Source: Streptomyces diacarni
GTDB taxonomy: Bacteria > Actinomycetota > Actinomycetes > Streptomycetales > Streptomycetaceae
Direction: 5' to 3'
NCBI RefSeq assembly: GCF_003323715.1
Contig: NZ_QOIN01000026.1
Span: 143,807 to 207,806 of the forward strand
Length of the DNA: 64,000 nt
How positions within the stretch are numbered: position 1 is the first letter of the stretch; every line of letters starts with the position of its first letter. The notes below the pieces were generated by a model, which saw only the letters and a program-made list of their open reading frames with translations, was not told the origin of the DNA and ran no database searches. Shown piece after piece: positions 58,013 through 64,000 of the stretch. Both the position numbers and the translations under genes were made by a program.

Positions 58013-59230
58013 CGGGTGCACCGGGCAAGGCCTGGTGCTCCCGGGGGCCGGCACGGCTCGGGCCCGGTGAGGGCTCGGGCCGGGCCGGCGGCGCAGGTCG
58101 GGCAGCAGGGTGAGCACTCCGAGGGCGGCCAGGCCCACGCCGATCCACGCCGGGGAGAGGAGCCCGAAGTGCGGGATGGCGGCGCCGCCGAGAGCCGAGC
58201 CGAGGAGGACGCCGAGGGTGATGAAGGAGGAGTGCACCGTGTTGAGCAGCGGGCCCGTGTTGCCGGCCCGCTGGACGCGGGTGGCCATCGCCGGGTTCAT
58301 GGTGACGCCGACCAGGCCGATGGCCAGCAGGAAGACGACCGCGCCCGCCCGTACGCCGGCCAGCAGCGCGAAGGCGGCGAGGAAGACGCCGTTGCTCAGC
58401 AGCCCGGTCAGCAGGACCGTGAACGCGTACCGGTCGGCGAGGCGGCCGACCACGGCGTTGCCGAGCAGGTTGGCGGCGCCGTAGGCGATCAGCAGGAGAG
58501 GGACGCTGCCCGTGGAGAAGCCGGAGACCTCGGTCAGGATCGGGTTGAGGTAGCTGAACACCGAGAAGGTCGCGCCGATGGTCAGGGTGCTGGTCGTCAG
58601 CACCAGCCAGAGCCTCCGCCGGCGGAAGACCGACAGCTCCTGGCGTATCCCGCCCCCCGCGCCGCTCCCGCCGGCGCCCTGCCCCTCCATCCGCGGGACG
58701 CGCGCCACCGTCAGCACCGCCGCGGCCACCGTCATCGCGGTGACGACCCAGAAGGCGCTGCGCCACCCGTACAGGTCGCCGACGAACGTGGACAGCGGCA
58801 GCCCCAGCAGCGTGCCCAGCATCAGCCCGCTGAGCGCCACCGAGACGGCGCGCCCGGCCTGTTCGGGCCGCACCAGGCGCACGCTGAGGGAGATGGCCGC
58901 GCCGAGGAAGGCGGCGGAGGCGGTGCCGGTGATCAGACGCGCGACGAGCATGACGGCGTAGCCGGGTGCGAGTGCGGCCAGCACGTTGCCCGCGAGGAAG
59001 ACGGCGAACAGCACTGCCAGCGCCCGCTTCGGGCGCAGCCTGAGCACCGCGGCGGCGAGGAAGGGGCCGCCGAGCGTCATCGCGGCGGCGAACGCGGTGA
59101 CGAGGTAGCCCACCTGGGAGAGGGAGACGTCCAGTCCTTCGGCGATCTGCGGCATGAGCCCCGCGACGAGGAACTCGCTGGTGACCATGGCGAAGATTCC
59201 CGCCGCCATGAGGTGAACGGTCAGTGGCAT
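57599..59230 (-). CDS. MFS transporter with long tail antisense to the PTS gene
   Basis: The first 400 of 543 residues are a normal 12-helix MFS pump of the AraJ/Cmx-like group (MPLTVHLMAAGIFAMVTSEF, LVAGLMPQIAEGLDVSLSQV, FLAAAVLRLRPKRALAV, LNTVHSSFITLGVLLGSALG). After LLPDLRRRPG the frame has no stop for 414 bp and runs antisense to the PTS gene, giving a Gly/Ala/Arg-rich tail that looks like shadow sequence. None of the three minus frames has a stop just after the conserved part. ATG at 59230 with GGGGAG 6 nt upstream. Likely under the TetR regulator next door. Confidence 0.82.
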   Translation of the reverse strand: MPLTVHLMAAGIFAMVTSEFLVAGLMPQIAEGLDVSLSQVGYLVTAFAAAMTLGGPFLAAAVLRLRPKRALAVLFAVFLAGNVLAALAPGYAVMLVARLITGTASAAFLGAAISLSVRLVRPEQAGRAVSVALSGLMLGTLLGLPLSTFVGDLYGWRSAFWVVTAMTVAAAVLTVARVPRMEGQGAGGSGAGGGIRQELSVFRRRRLWLVLTTSTLTIGATFSVFSYLNPILTEVSGFSTGSVPLLLIAYGAANLLGNAVVGRLADRYAFTVLLTGLLSNGVFLAAFALLAGVRAGAVVFLLAIGLVGVTMNPAMATRVQRAGNTGPLLNTVHSSFITLGVLLGSALGGAAIPHFGLLSPAWIGVGLAALGVLTLLPDLRRRPGPSPHRARAVPAPGSTRPCPVHPSHEGAAAEGAATRRGRGGSGVRGGAARRGLGRGARGGLGLGGLALGRRVQIGEHLLAEPEEVRGHEPGEVPGRQPQAVDRGDGAQPVVALEQGEEGPARGADGGGADRGPQLVEEADDAAAERAAHARGDERAAQGQ

Positions 59231-59389
59231 CAGTGTCTCCCCGACAGCGGTGTGTCCGCGGGGCGGTCCGGGTACGACGCCGGCACGCCCACAGTTATGG
59301 ATGGATCAGTACAGAACTTGCCCGCACGACGCGACCGCCCCACGCGCGGCGCAGGCGGGACGACCGCCCTGCACCGGGAGGCCGGCGCG

Positions 59390-59986
59390 TCAGGCCGTCA
59401 GCGCCGCGACCGCCGTCGCGGCGATGCCCTCCAGGGCCGCACGGTCCGCACCGCCCTGCGCGGAGACCCGCATTCCGGCGATGACGGCGTTGACGAAGCG
59501 GGCGAGCTCAGCGGGCGCCTGCCCTGACGGGATCTCACCGGCCCGCTGCCCCGCCTCGACGGCGGCCCGCAGCGCGGCCAGCCGCAACTCGACATCCCTG
59601 GCGAGCACGTCCGCGACGCCCGGGTCGCGCGCCGCGAGCTCCACGGTGGTGTTGACCGACAGGCAGCCGATACTCCTGCCGTCCCGCCGCTGGGCGAACT
59701 CCTGCTCGATGATGCACGCGAACAGCGCCTCGAACCGTTCCAGCGCGGGCCGCCCGGCGTCCTCGACGATCTCCAGTTGCAGCGCGGTCATCGTCTCGAC
59801 GTAGCGCGCCAGCGACCGCTGGAAGAGGGCATGCTTGCTGGTGAACGTGTTGTAGATGCTGCTGCGCCCCAGCCCCGTGGCCTCGCACAGGTCCTGGGTG
59901 GAAGTGGCTTCGTACCCCTTCTCCCAGAACGCCCGCATGGCCGCGTCCAGGGCCCGCTCCTCGTCGAACAGTCTCGGTCGGGCCAT
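59390..59986 (-). CDS. TetR family transcriptional regulator
   Basis: The 198-aa regulator has a TetR domain (MARPRLFDEERALDAAMRAF, WEKGYEATSTQDLCEATGLG, RSSIYNTFTSKHALFQRSL) and a C-terminal domain of the TetR_C_16/33 kind. It precedes the MFS gene on the same strand by 159 bp. ATG at 59986, 6 nt after a minus-strand TAGCGT, so probably leaderless. The spacer to the MFS and the TetR leader share GTACMGA (GTACAGA at 59312-59318, GTACCGA at 60009-60015), candidate half-sites. Confidence 0.88.
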   Translation of the reverse strand: MARPRLFDEERALDAAMRAFWEKGYEATSTQDLCEATGLGRSSIYNTFTSKHALFQRSLARYVETMTALQLEIVEDAGRPALERFEALFACIIEQEFAQRRDGRSIGCLSVNTTVELAARDPGVADVLARDVELRLAALRAAVEAGQRAGEIPSGQAPAELARFVNAVIAGMRVSAQGGADRAALEGIAATAVAALTA

Positions 59987-59992
59987 GCGCGT

Positions 59993-59998
59993 ACGCTA
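59993..59998 (-). promoter_or_regulatory. -10 box TAGCGT of the TetR gene
   Basis: Minus-strand TAGCGT, ACGCGC, then the ATG at 59986. Leaderless start. Confidence 0.5.
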
Positions 59999-60039
59999 GC
60001 ACGATTATGTACCGAGCGATTCAAAATGGATTGGGCTGT

Positions 60040-60069
60040 CTCACGCACCGGTGCGGATTTGTGCGTGAG
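60040..60069 (-). terminator. Hairpin downstream of the VOC gene
   Basis: CTCACGCAC (60040-60048) pairs with GTGCGTGAG (60061-60069), 9 bp, loop 12 nt, 39 bp past the VOC stop and upstream of the TetR promoter. Confidence 0.65.
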
Positions 60070-60107
60070 GAGCGGACCCGTGCGTGAGGTGCGGGCTGGG
60101 GCGGGCC

Positions 60108-60905
60108 TCAGCTCTGGTCCGGGTCCCCCTTGATGAGGGCGAACGTGGCGCCGGCCGGGTCCCTGAGCATGGCCAGGCGCCCGACCCCGGGGGCGTCCGT
60201 CGGCGGCATCAGCGCGCTCGCCCCCGCTCCGGTCGCCCTGGTGAACGTGGCATCGCAGTCCTCCGTGGCGAAGTACGGGTGCCACTCGGAGGCGGAACCG
60301 GCCTCCCGGTGCTCCCGCATCAGCTGCATCATGCCGCCCTGCCCCGTGTCCTGGGGCGTGCCACCGCCGGGCGCGGAGAAGACCGAGTAGACGAGACCGT
60401 CACCCATCGGCATGTCCTCGTAGCTCCAGGAGAACACGGACGTGTAGAAGTCCCGCACCGCCGCGGCGTCCGTCGTGTGGAGCTCCGTCCAGCACAGCGT
60501 CTCCGGCTCCATGACGACGTCGAGACCGACCGTCTCGCGCGGCTGCCAGACGGCGAAGTCCGCACCGGCCGGGTCGGTGAACTGCGCCATCCGGCCCGCG
60601 GTGAACACGTCCATCGGTGCGGCCCGCACGGTCCCGCCCGCCCGCTGAACGGCGGCACGGGTGGCGTCCGCGTCACGCGTGTGGAAGTACACCGTCCAAC
60701 GGGGATCGCCCTCTCCCCCCAGCGGGCCGACGGCCGCCACCACCTCACCGTTCCGCCGGAAGAAGCCGTAGCCCCCCGCTTCGGGCCCTGCGGACTGGAA
60801 CTCCCAGTCGAAGACGCTCGTGTAGAAGGCGACGGCGGCCTCGACGTCGGGCGCGGCGAGGTCGAGCCAGTTCGGGGTGCCGGGAACGAAGGCGGTCGTC
60901 AACAT
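60108..60905 (-). CDS. Two-domain VOC (glyoxalase-fold) protein
   Basis: The 265-aa protein has two glyoxalase/bleomycin-resistance-like domains: GTPNWLDLAAPDVEAAVAFY...AGRMAQFTDPAGADFAVWQP and CWTELHTTDAAAVRDFYTSV...GRLAMLRDPAGATFALIKG. The repeat and length match the 27-kDa antigen Cfp30B-like VOC proteins. Metal ligands of each half are incomplete, so a binding rather than enzymatic role is possible. ATG at 60905 with GGAGG 6 nt upstream. Monocistronic. Confidence 0.9.
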   Translation of the reverse strand: MLTTAFVPGTPNWLDLAAPDVEAAVAFYTSVFDWEFQSAGPEAGGYGFFRRNGEVVAAVGPLGGEGDPRWTVYFHTRDADATRAAVQRAGGTVRAAPMDVFTAGRMAQFTDPAGADFAVWQPRETVGLDVVMEPETLCWTELHTTDAAAVRDFYTSVFSWSYEDMPMGDGLVYSVFSAPGGGTPQDTGQGGMMQLMREHREAGSASEWHPYFATEDCDATFTRATGAGASALMPPTDAPGVGRLAMLRDPAGATFALIKGDPDQS

Positions 60906-61149
60906 GCGGATCCTCCGGCGGGCGGAAAGCGGTGGCTGTCGCGGGCGGGCGGAGCAGGAGCTGTGCGGGCGGTCCGGGAGCTGTCACCGGAGCCGCACCG
61001 CTCGTTCCAGCCAGCATGGCAGCAGTTTGGGCCGTCCGCCGCTCAGAAACCGGTCGAAGCCACTCGGAGCCGGCCGGAGCCGGCCGACGGCCCGTGCGCG
61101 CCTGCCGGGCCACCACCAGGCGCGGGCCGACTCCGTGTCTCAGCGTGTC

Positions 61150-61812
61150 TCACACGTCGCCGCGCCGCAGCAGCACCCGGCCCAGACTCGCCTGCGCCGT
61201 CGCCAGTCCGCGTATCACCGGGACCGTCGTCGCCAGGAGGAAGACGCCGAGCACCAGGTTGCCGACGATGTCGGGCATACGCCCCGACATCCCGAACGCC
61301 AGATTGACCCAGCCGTCACTGTCGTCACGGGGGATCGGCCAGGACCACAGCCCGTACGTCACCCCGCCCACGCCGCCCGCCAGCCATGCCAGCGTGAGGG
61401 AGAAGGTCACCACGCGGGCCGGGAAGGCGATGACGGCGTGTACCAAATCCCGCCACGCCTGCGGATCGCGGACACCGCTCCAGCGCCCCGAACGGCCCGG
61501 GCCGGGCCCTGGCGCCACCGCCCTGGCGGTCAGCGGGCGGCCGGTCACGTTGGCGATGTGGTCGGCCTCCACCCGGGCCAGGTACCGCGCCATGGCCAGC
61601 GTTCCGGCCAGCACGGGGACTCCGACGAAGAGGATGAGCGTGGAGACGCCGAGGGCGAAGCCGGTGATCATCAGGGTGAACGAGGCGATGCCCAGGGGCA
61701 GCCCCGACAGCAGGTAGCCCACCTCGCGGCCGAAACGCCCACCGTGACCGCCACGGTCGGCAGGGAGCGCGGATACCGGCGTCATCGCCTGCGCGTGCGT
61801 CGTCGTTGTCAT
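61150..61812 (-). CDS. Stand-alone sensor-domain membrane protein
   Basis: The 220-aa protein matches the 'Sensor' domain usually found before histidine kinases: FGREVGYLLSGLPLGIASFT, LMITGFALGVSTLILFVGVP, VLAGTLAMARYLARVEADHI, VIAFPARVVTFSLTLAWLAG, GNLVLGVFLLATTVPVIRGL. Four or so membrane helices. There is no kinase part and no kinase gene adjoining. The ATG at 61812 is 1 nt from GGAGG, so initiation may be leaderless (GAGAGT box 6 nt before). Function unknown. Confidence 0.78.
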   Translation of the reverse strand: MTTTTHAQAMTPVSALPADRGGHGGRFGREVGYLLSGLPLGIASFTLMITGFALGVSTLILFVGVPVLAGTLAMARYLARVEADHIANVTGRPLTARAVAPGPGPGRSGRWSGVRDPQAWRDLVHAVIAFPARVVTFSLTLAWLAGGVGGVTYGLWSWPIPRDDSDGWVNLAFGMSGRMPDIVGNLVLGVFLLATTVPVIRGLATAQASLGRVLLRRGDV

Positions 61813-61936
61813 ACCTCCACTCTCGCCGCGCGACCACGCGCCTGGCAGACGGCTGGGGCCCGTACCTCCGGTGTACCTAGCACTACCCCGCCGCGGGGTG
61901 GAGCCCCACGGCGGGGAAAGCGGCTCAGCCGCGCCG

Positions 61937-62004
61937 CCCGTCCCGGTGGCCCGGCTGTTCCGGCGGCTCACCCGTCCCGGCAGCCCGGCTGTTCCGGCGG
62001 CCCG
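61937..62004. repeat. 34-bp tandem duplication
   Basis: Two copies, 61937-61970 and 61971-62004, differing at only 4 or 5 bases, each with CCCGGCTGTTCCGGCGGC. It lies just past the stop of the secreted-protein gene (62012) and before the sensor gene. Confidence 0.75.
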
Positions 62005-62011
62005 GCAGACT

Positions 62012-62473
62012 TCAGTGGACGGTCACCGCCACGGCGTTGGAGGGCTGTCCCGCCACCACCGTGCGGACGTGGTTGAGCCCCTTGATGCCCAGCTTGACGC
62101 GCATCGAGTAGTCCAGCGAACGGTTGACGACCGAGGTCCCCGGCAGCGTCTTCCACGTGCCGTGCTGTTTCTGCTGGAGGTGCACGGTCGCGCCCGCCTC
62201 GATCCCGGTCACCTTCCCGCGCAGTCGGAACTGCTCCCAGCGCCGCACGTCGTGGCGGTCGGCCTTCACCGTGTTGGTCTTCGCCGCGTCCTCGGCCCAG
62301 GCGGCCGGGGAGGACGGGCCGCTCCCCGCAGGGACCGCGGCGGCTGCGGCGGCTGCCCTGGTGTGCGAAGTGGTGGCCGTGGGTGAGGCGGCCGCGCCGA
62401 CGGTGGCCGCGCCGACCAGCCCGACGGCGACGGCGGCCGCAACGGCGTTGCGGAGACGGAAGGTTGAGGTCAC
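62012..62473 (-). CDS. Secreted protein of unknown function
   Basis: The 153-aa protein has a signal peptide (STFRLRNAVAAAVAVGLVGA, cut near AAA-SPT), an Ala-rich spacer and an 80-residue beta-rich domain (RWEQFRLRGKVTGIEAGATV, VHLQQKQHGTWKTLPGTSV, VRTVVAGQPSNAVAVTVH) resembling bacterial Ig-like or fibronectin-type folds in streptomycete exported proteins. GTG at 62473 with GGGAAG 6 nt upstream. The leader holds a hairpin (GGTGCG...CGCACC, 62525-62544). Confidence 0.72.
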   Translation of the reverse strand: MTSTFRLRNAVAAAVAVGLVGAATVGAAASPTATTSHTRAAAAAAAVPAGSGPSSPAAWAEDAAKTNTVKADRHDVRRWEQFRLRGKVTGIEAGATVHLQQKQHGTWKTLPGTSVVNRSLDYSMRVKLGIKGLNHVRTVVAGQPSNAVAVTVH

Positions 62474-62666
62474 GTTGCACTTCCCGTTCTCTTGAGGGAC
62501 GCAGACGTACATACACCCGCAAGCGGTGCGATCGCCTGCGCACCAGACATGCCCCCGCGAACACCCATGTATCCCTGGCGGGGGAACCTGAGTGCTCCTG
62601 GAGAGGAAGCCGGACGGGAGTTCGCGTGCGCGGTGGCGGAACCCGCGCTGCGGACGGCCCGGCCTC

Positions 62667-63785
62667 TCACACCCCTTCCGCGTCCAGCTCCAGGGCGTTC
62701 TTCGCCCGCTCCAGCGACTCCTCCGACGCTCCCTGGCCCAGGTTCTCGGTCGCCAGGGCCTGGTTGAGGGCGACGAAGGGGCGCATGCGCCGCTCGTAGC
62801 GGGCGAAGGCGGCGCCGAAGTCGTCGGCGGTTCCGCCCAGTTCGTCGGCCAGCACGTAGGCGCCGGTCAGAGCGAGGCTGGTGCCCTGACCCGAGAGCGG
62901 CGAAGAGCAGTACCCGGCGTCTCCGACCAGCGCGACGCGTCCGCGTGTCCAGTGGTCCATGCGGACCTGCGCCATGGCGTCGAAGTAGAAGTCCGGCGCG
63001 GTCCTCATGGCCTCCAGCAGCTTCGGGGTGTCACCGCCGAGGGTGGACAGGCGGGCGGCGAGGAGAGTCCGCTGCTGCTCGGTGTCGCGGTGGTCGTAGT
63101 CGAGCGGACCCGCCATGAAGCCCAGGGTGGCGCGCAGTTCGGTGTTGTCCCGTACGGGGTAGAGGCAGTAACTGGCATCCTCCCCCTGCGACCAGACCTG
63201 CCAGTTGTCGAGGCCCGCGAAGTTGTCGGTGGAGAAGACGGCCACGTGGGCGCCGAGGTGGTGGAGGTGGTCGGACTCGGGGCCGAAGACGAGACGGCGG
63301 ACCCCCGAGTGCAGGCCGTCCGCGCCGACGACGTGGTCGAAGGTGCGGCAGGTTCCGTCGGCGAAGACGGCCGCCACGCCGTCGGGGCGCTGGTCGAGCG
63401 CGGTGAGCGAGGTGCCGAAGAGGAACGCGGCCCGCCCGTCCACGCTCCGGTGGAGCAGGGCGGTCAGGTCCTCGCGGAGCAGTTCGATGTCGCCGCTGTC
63501 CATGCGCCCGCCGCTGTAGGTCATCTCCGTCGAACGCCAAAGCTCGTTGCCTTCGCCGTCGTGCATCGACATCCCGCGCATGCGCGTGCGGGCCGCGCGC
63601 GCCTCGTCGAGGAGGCCCATCCTCTCGAGTACGTCGAGTGCGACGCCGCGTACGTCGATGGCCTGGCCGCCCGGGCGGGGTGCCGGGGCGCGCTCGACGA
63701 CGGTCGCATCGAAGCCGCGCTCGCGCAGCCAGTAGGCGAGGGTGAGGCCGGCGACGCTCGCGCCGGAGATGAGGACGGTGCTCAT
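62667..63785 (-). CDS. FAD-dependent aromatic monooxygenase
   Basis: The 372-aa protein is a class A flavin monooxygenase (PHBH/TetX-like): dinucleotide fold VLISGASVAGLTLAYWLRER, the DG motif VVGADGLHSGVRRLV, and GDAGYCSSPLSGQGTSLALT (FAD ribityl binding). The first Gly motif is GASVAG rather than GAGIAG. Such enzymes hydroxylate aromatic or polyketide substrates with NAD(P)H and O2. ATG at 63785 with AAGGAG 5 nt upstream. Two GTAC-N3-GTAC palindromes precede it. The IS element begins 100 bp upstream. Confidence 0.92.
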   Translation of the reverse strand: MSTVLISGASVAGLTLAYWLRERGFDATVVERAPAPRPGGQAIDVRGVALDVLERMGLLDEARAARTRMRGMSMHDGEGNELWRSTEMTYSGGRMDSGDIELLREDLTALLHRSVDGRAAFLFGTSLTALDQRPDGVAAVFADGTCRTFDHVVGADGLHSGVRRLVFGPESDHLHHLGAHVAVFSTDNFAGLDNWQVWSQGEDASYCLYPVRDNTELRATLGFMAGPLDYDHRDTEQQRTLLAARLSTLGGDTPKLLEAMRTAPDFYFDAMAQVRMDHWTRGRVALVGDAGYCSSPLSGQGTSLALTGAYVLADELGGTADDFGAAFARYERRMRPFVALNQALATENLGQGASEESLERAKNALELDAEGV

Positions 63786-63797
63786 GGGAGACTCCTT

Positions 63798-63810
63798 CGT
63801 ACGGTGTACG
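63798..63810. promoter_or_regulatory. Palindrome 1 before the monooxygenase
   Basis: CGTAC-GGT-GTACG. Same core as palindrome 2 (GTAC-N3-GTAC), 35 bp centre to centre, within the promoter region. Confidence 0.55.
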
Positions 63811-63832
63811 CGCGGTGGGGCACAGCACTGAA

Positions 63833-63845
63833 TGTACGACGTACA
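63833..63845. promoter_or_regulatory. Palindrome 2 before the monooxygenase
   Basis: TGTAC-GAC-GTACA. A TetR/MarR-type operator pattern; no regulator gene lies in the window, perhaps because the IS element has cut it off. Confidence 0.55.
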
Positions 63846-63884
63846 CGCACGACTGCCTACGCGTTCGGACCAGCCCTGACCTAG

Positions 63885-64000
63885 GAGTTGTCTTCAAATG
63901 TCACGCCCACATCAGGAGTGAGGCGAGGGTGACGGCTGCTTGGTAGGACTCGGCGGTCTTGTCGTAGCGGGTCGCGATGCCACGCCACTGCTTGAGTCGG
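63885..64000 (-). mobile_element. IS5-family insertion sequence, right end cut by the window
   Basis: The element begins near GAGTTGTCTTCAAATG (63885-63900), which looks like the terminal inverted repeat of IS5-type elements, preceded by CTAG, a likely 4-bp target. The transposase stop lies 16 bp inside. Only the C-terminal end of the element is visible. Confidence 0.75.
63901..64000 (-). CDS. IS5-family transposase, C-terminal end
   Basis: 32 residues remain: RLKQWRGIATRYDKTAESYQ then AAVTLASLLMWA-stop. The R-x-x-R-G-I-A-T-R-Y-D-K motif is the end of the IS5/IS427-group DDE domain, including the last catalytic Glu helix region further upstream outside the window. The stop is TGA at 63901-63903. 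Confidence 0.88.
   Translation of the reverse strand, partial: RLKQWRGIATRYDKTAESYQAAVTLASLLMWA

Noticed and set aside
62474..62666. Possible ydaO-type (c-di-AMP) riboswitch before the secreted-protein gene
   Set aside because: Some GC-rich hairpins and a GGGGGAACC string are present, but the string is on the wrong strand and the conserved core is not found.

Overview
The window is high-GC (roughly 70-75 %) actinobacterial DNA, almost certainly a Streptomyces or close relative. GTG and TTG starts are common, many -10 boxes sit 6-7 nt upstream of the start codon (leaderless mRNAs), the Leu codon TTA occurs in frame in only one gene, and the gene content is typical: futalosine menaquinone route, DUF2530/DUF2771/DUF3027 proteins, an XPB helicase, a DUF397 remnant and Cmx-type MFS pumps. 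No tRNA, rRNA, CRISPR array, phage or biosynthetic gene cluster was seen. The window begins inside a gene and ends inside an IS5-type transposase.

Regions. 0-6.8 kb: catabolic genes (partial AtuA-like protein, TIGR03084 protein, AraC regulator with the only TTA codon, secreted intradiol dioxygenase, large FAD/Fe-S oxidoreductase). 6.9-38 kb: a core block with serC, secreted proteins, a MarR-MFS operon, purine permease, DUF2530, CtpE-like P-type ATPase, sacsin/Hsp90-type ATPase, DUF3027, MFS, DUF2771, mqnB-mqnD, a cold-shock protein, a HAAS-type membrane protein, a Helicase_C_3/WYL protein and XPB. From memory, mycobacteria keep a similar set close together (SerC, MarR, MFS, Csp, helicase pair), so I read it as ancestral. 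38-48 kb: degenerate acyl-CoA-synthetase-like protein, GT87 mannosyltransferase, HelD-family RNA-polymerase recycling ATPase, threonine-dehydratase-like enzyme, an XRE regulator with a small partner, and a secreted Ca-binding-repeat protein. 48-53 kb: an ArsR regulator divergent from an MFS pump across three identical-half-site operators, then cutC, an HD hydrolase and a Cmx-type pump. 53-58 kb: an N-acetylmuramic acid (MurNAc) recycling operon (RpiR/MurR-like regulator, murQ, EIIBC permease). 58-64 kb: MFS-TetR pair, VOC protein, sensor-domain protein, secreted protein, FAD monooxygenase, IS element.

How they work together. The MurNAc operon is a complete import-and-etherase module: the EIIBC imports and phosphorylates, MurQ cleaves the lactyl ether to GlcNAc-6-phosphate, and the SIS-domain regulator presumably senses the sugar phosphate; a DasR-like site on the nearby cutC start hints at amino-sugar control. 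MqnB and MqnD are consecutive-pathway enzymes of menaquinone synthesis. XPB and the Helicase_C_3/WYL protein form a conserved DNA-repair pair. The regulator-pump pairs (MarR-MFS, ArsR-MFS, TetR-MFS) look like separate export modules.

The observations I rate highest are the triple GTACGA-N6-TCGTAC operator with an in-frame stop directly before the pump's ATG, the single bldA-type TTA codon in the AraC gene, a 24-unit heptanucleotide array, and one intergenic repeat family of which one copy is split by a 58-bp hairpin. I did not find a clearly new multi-gene system.
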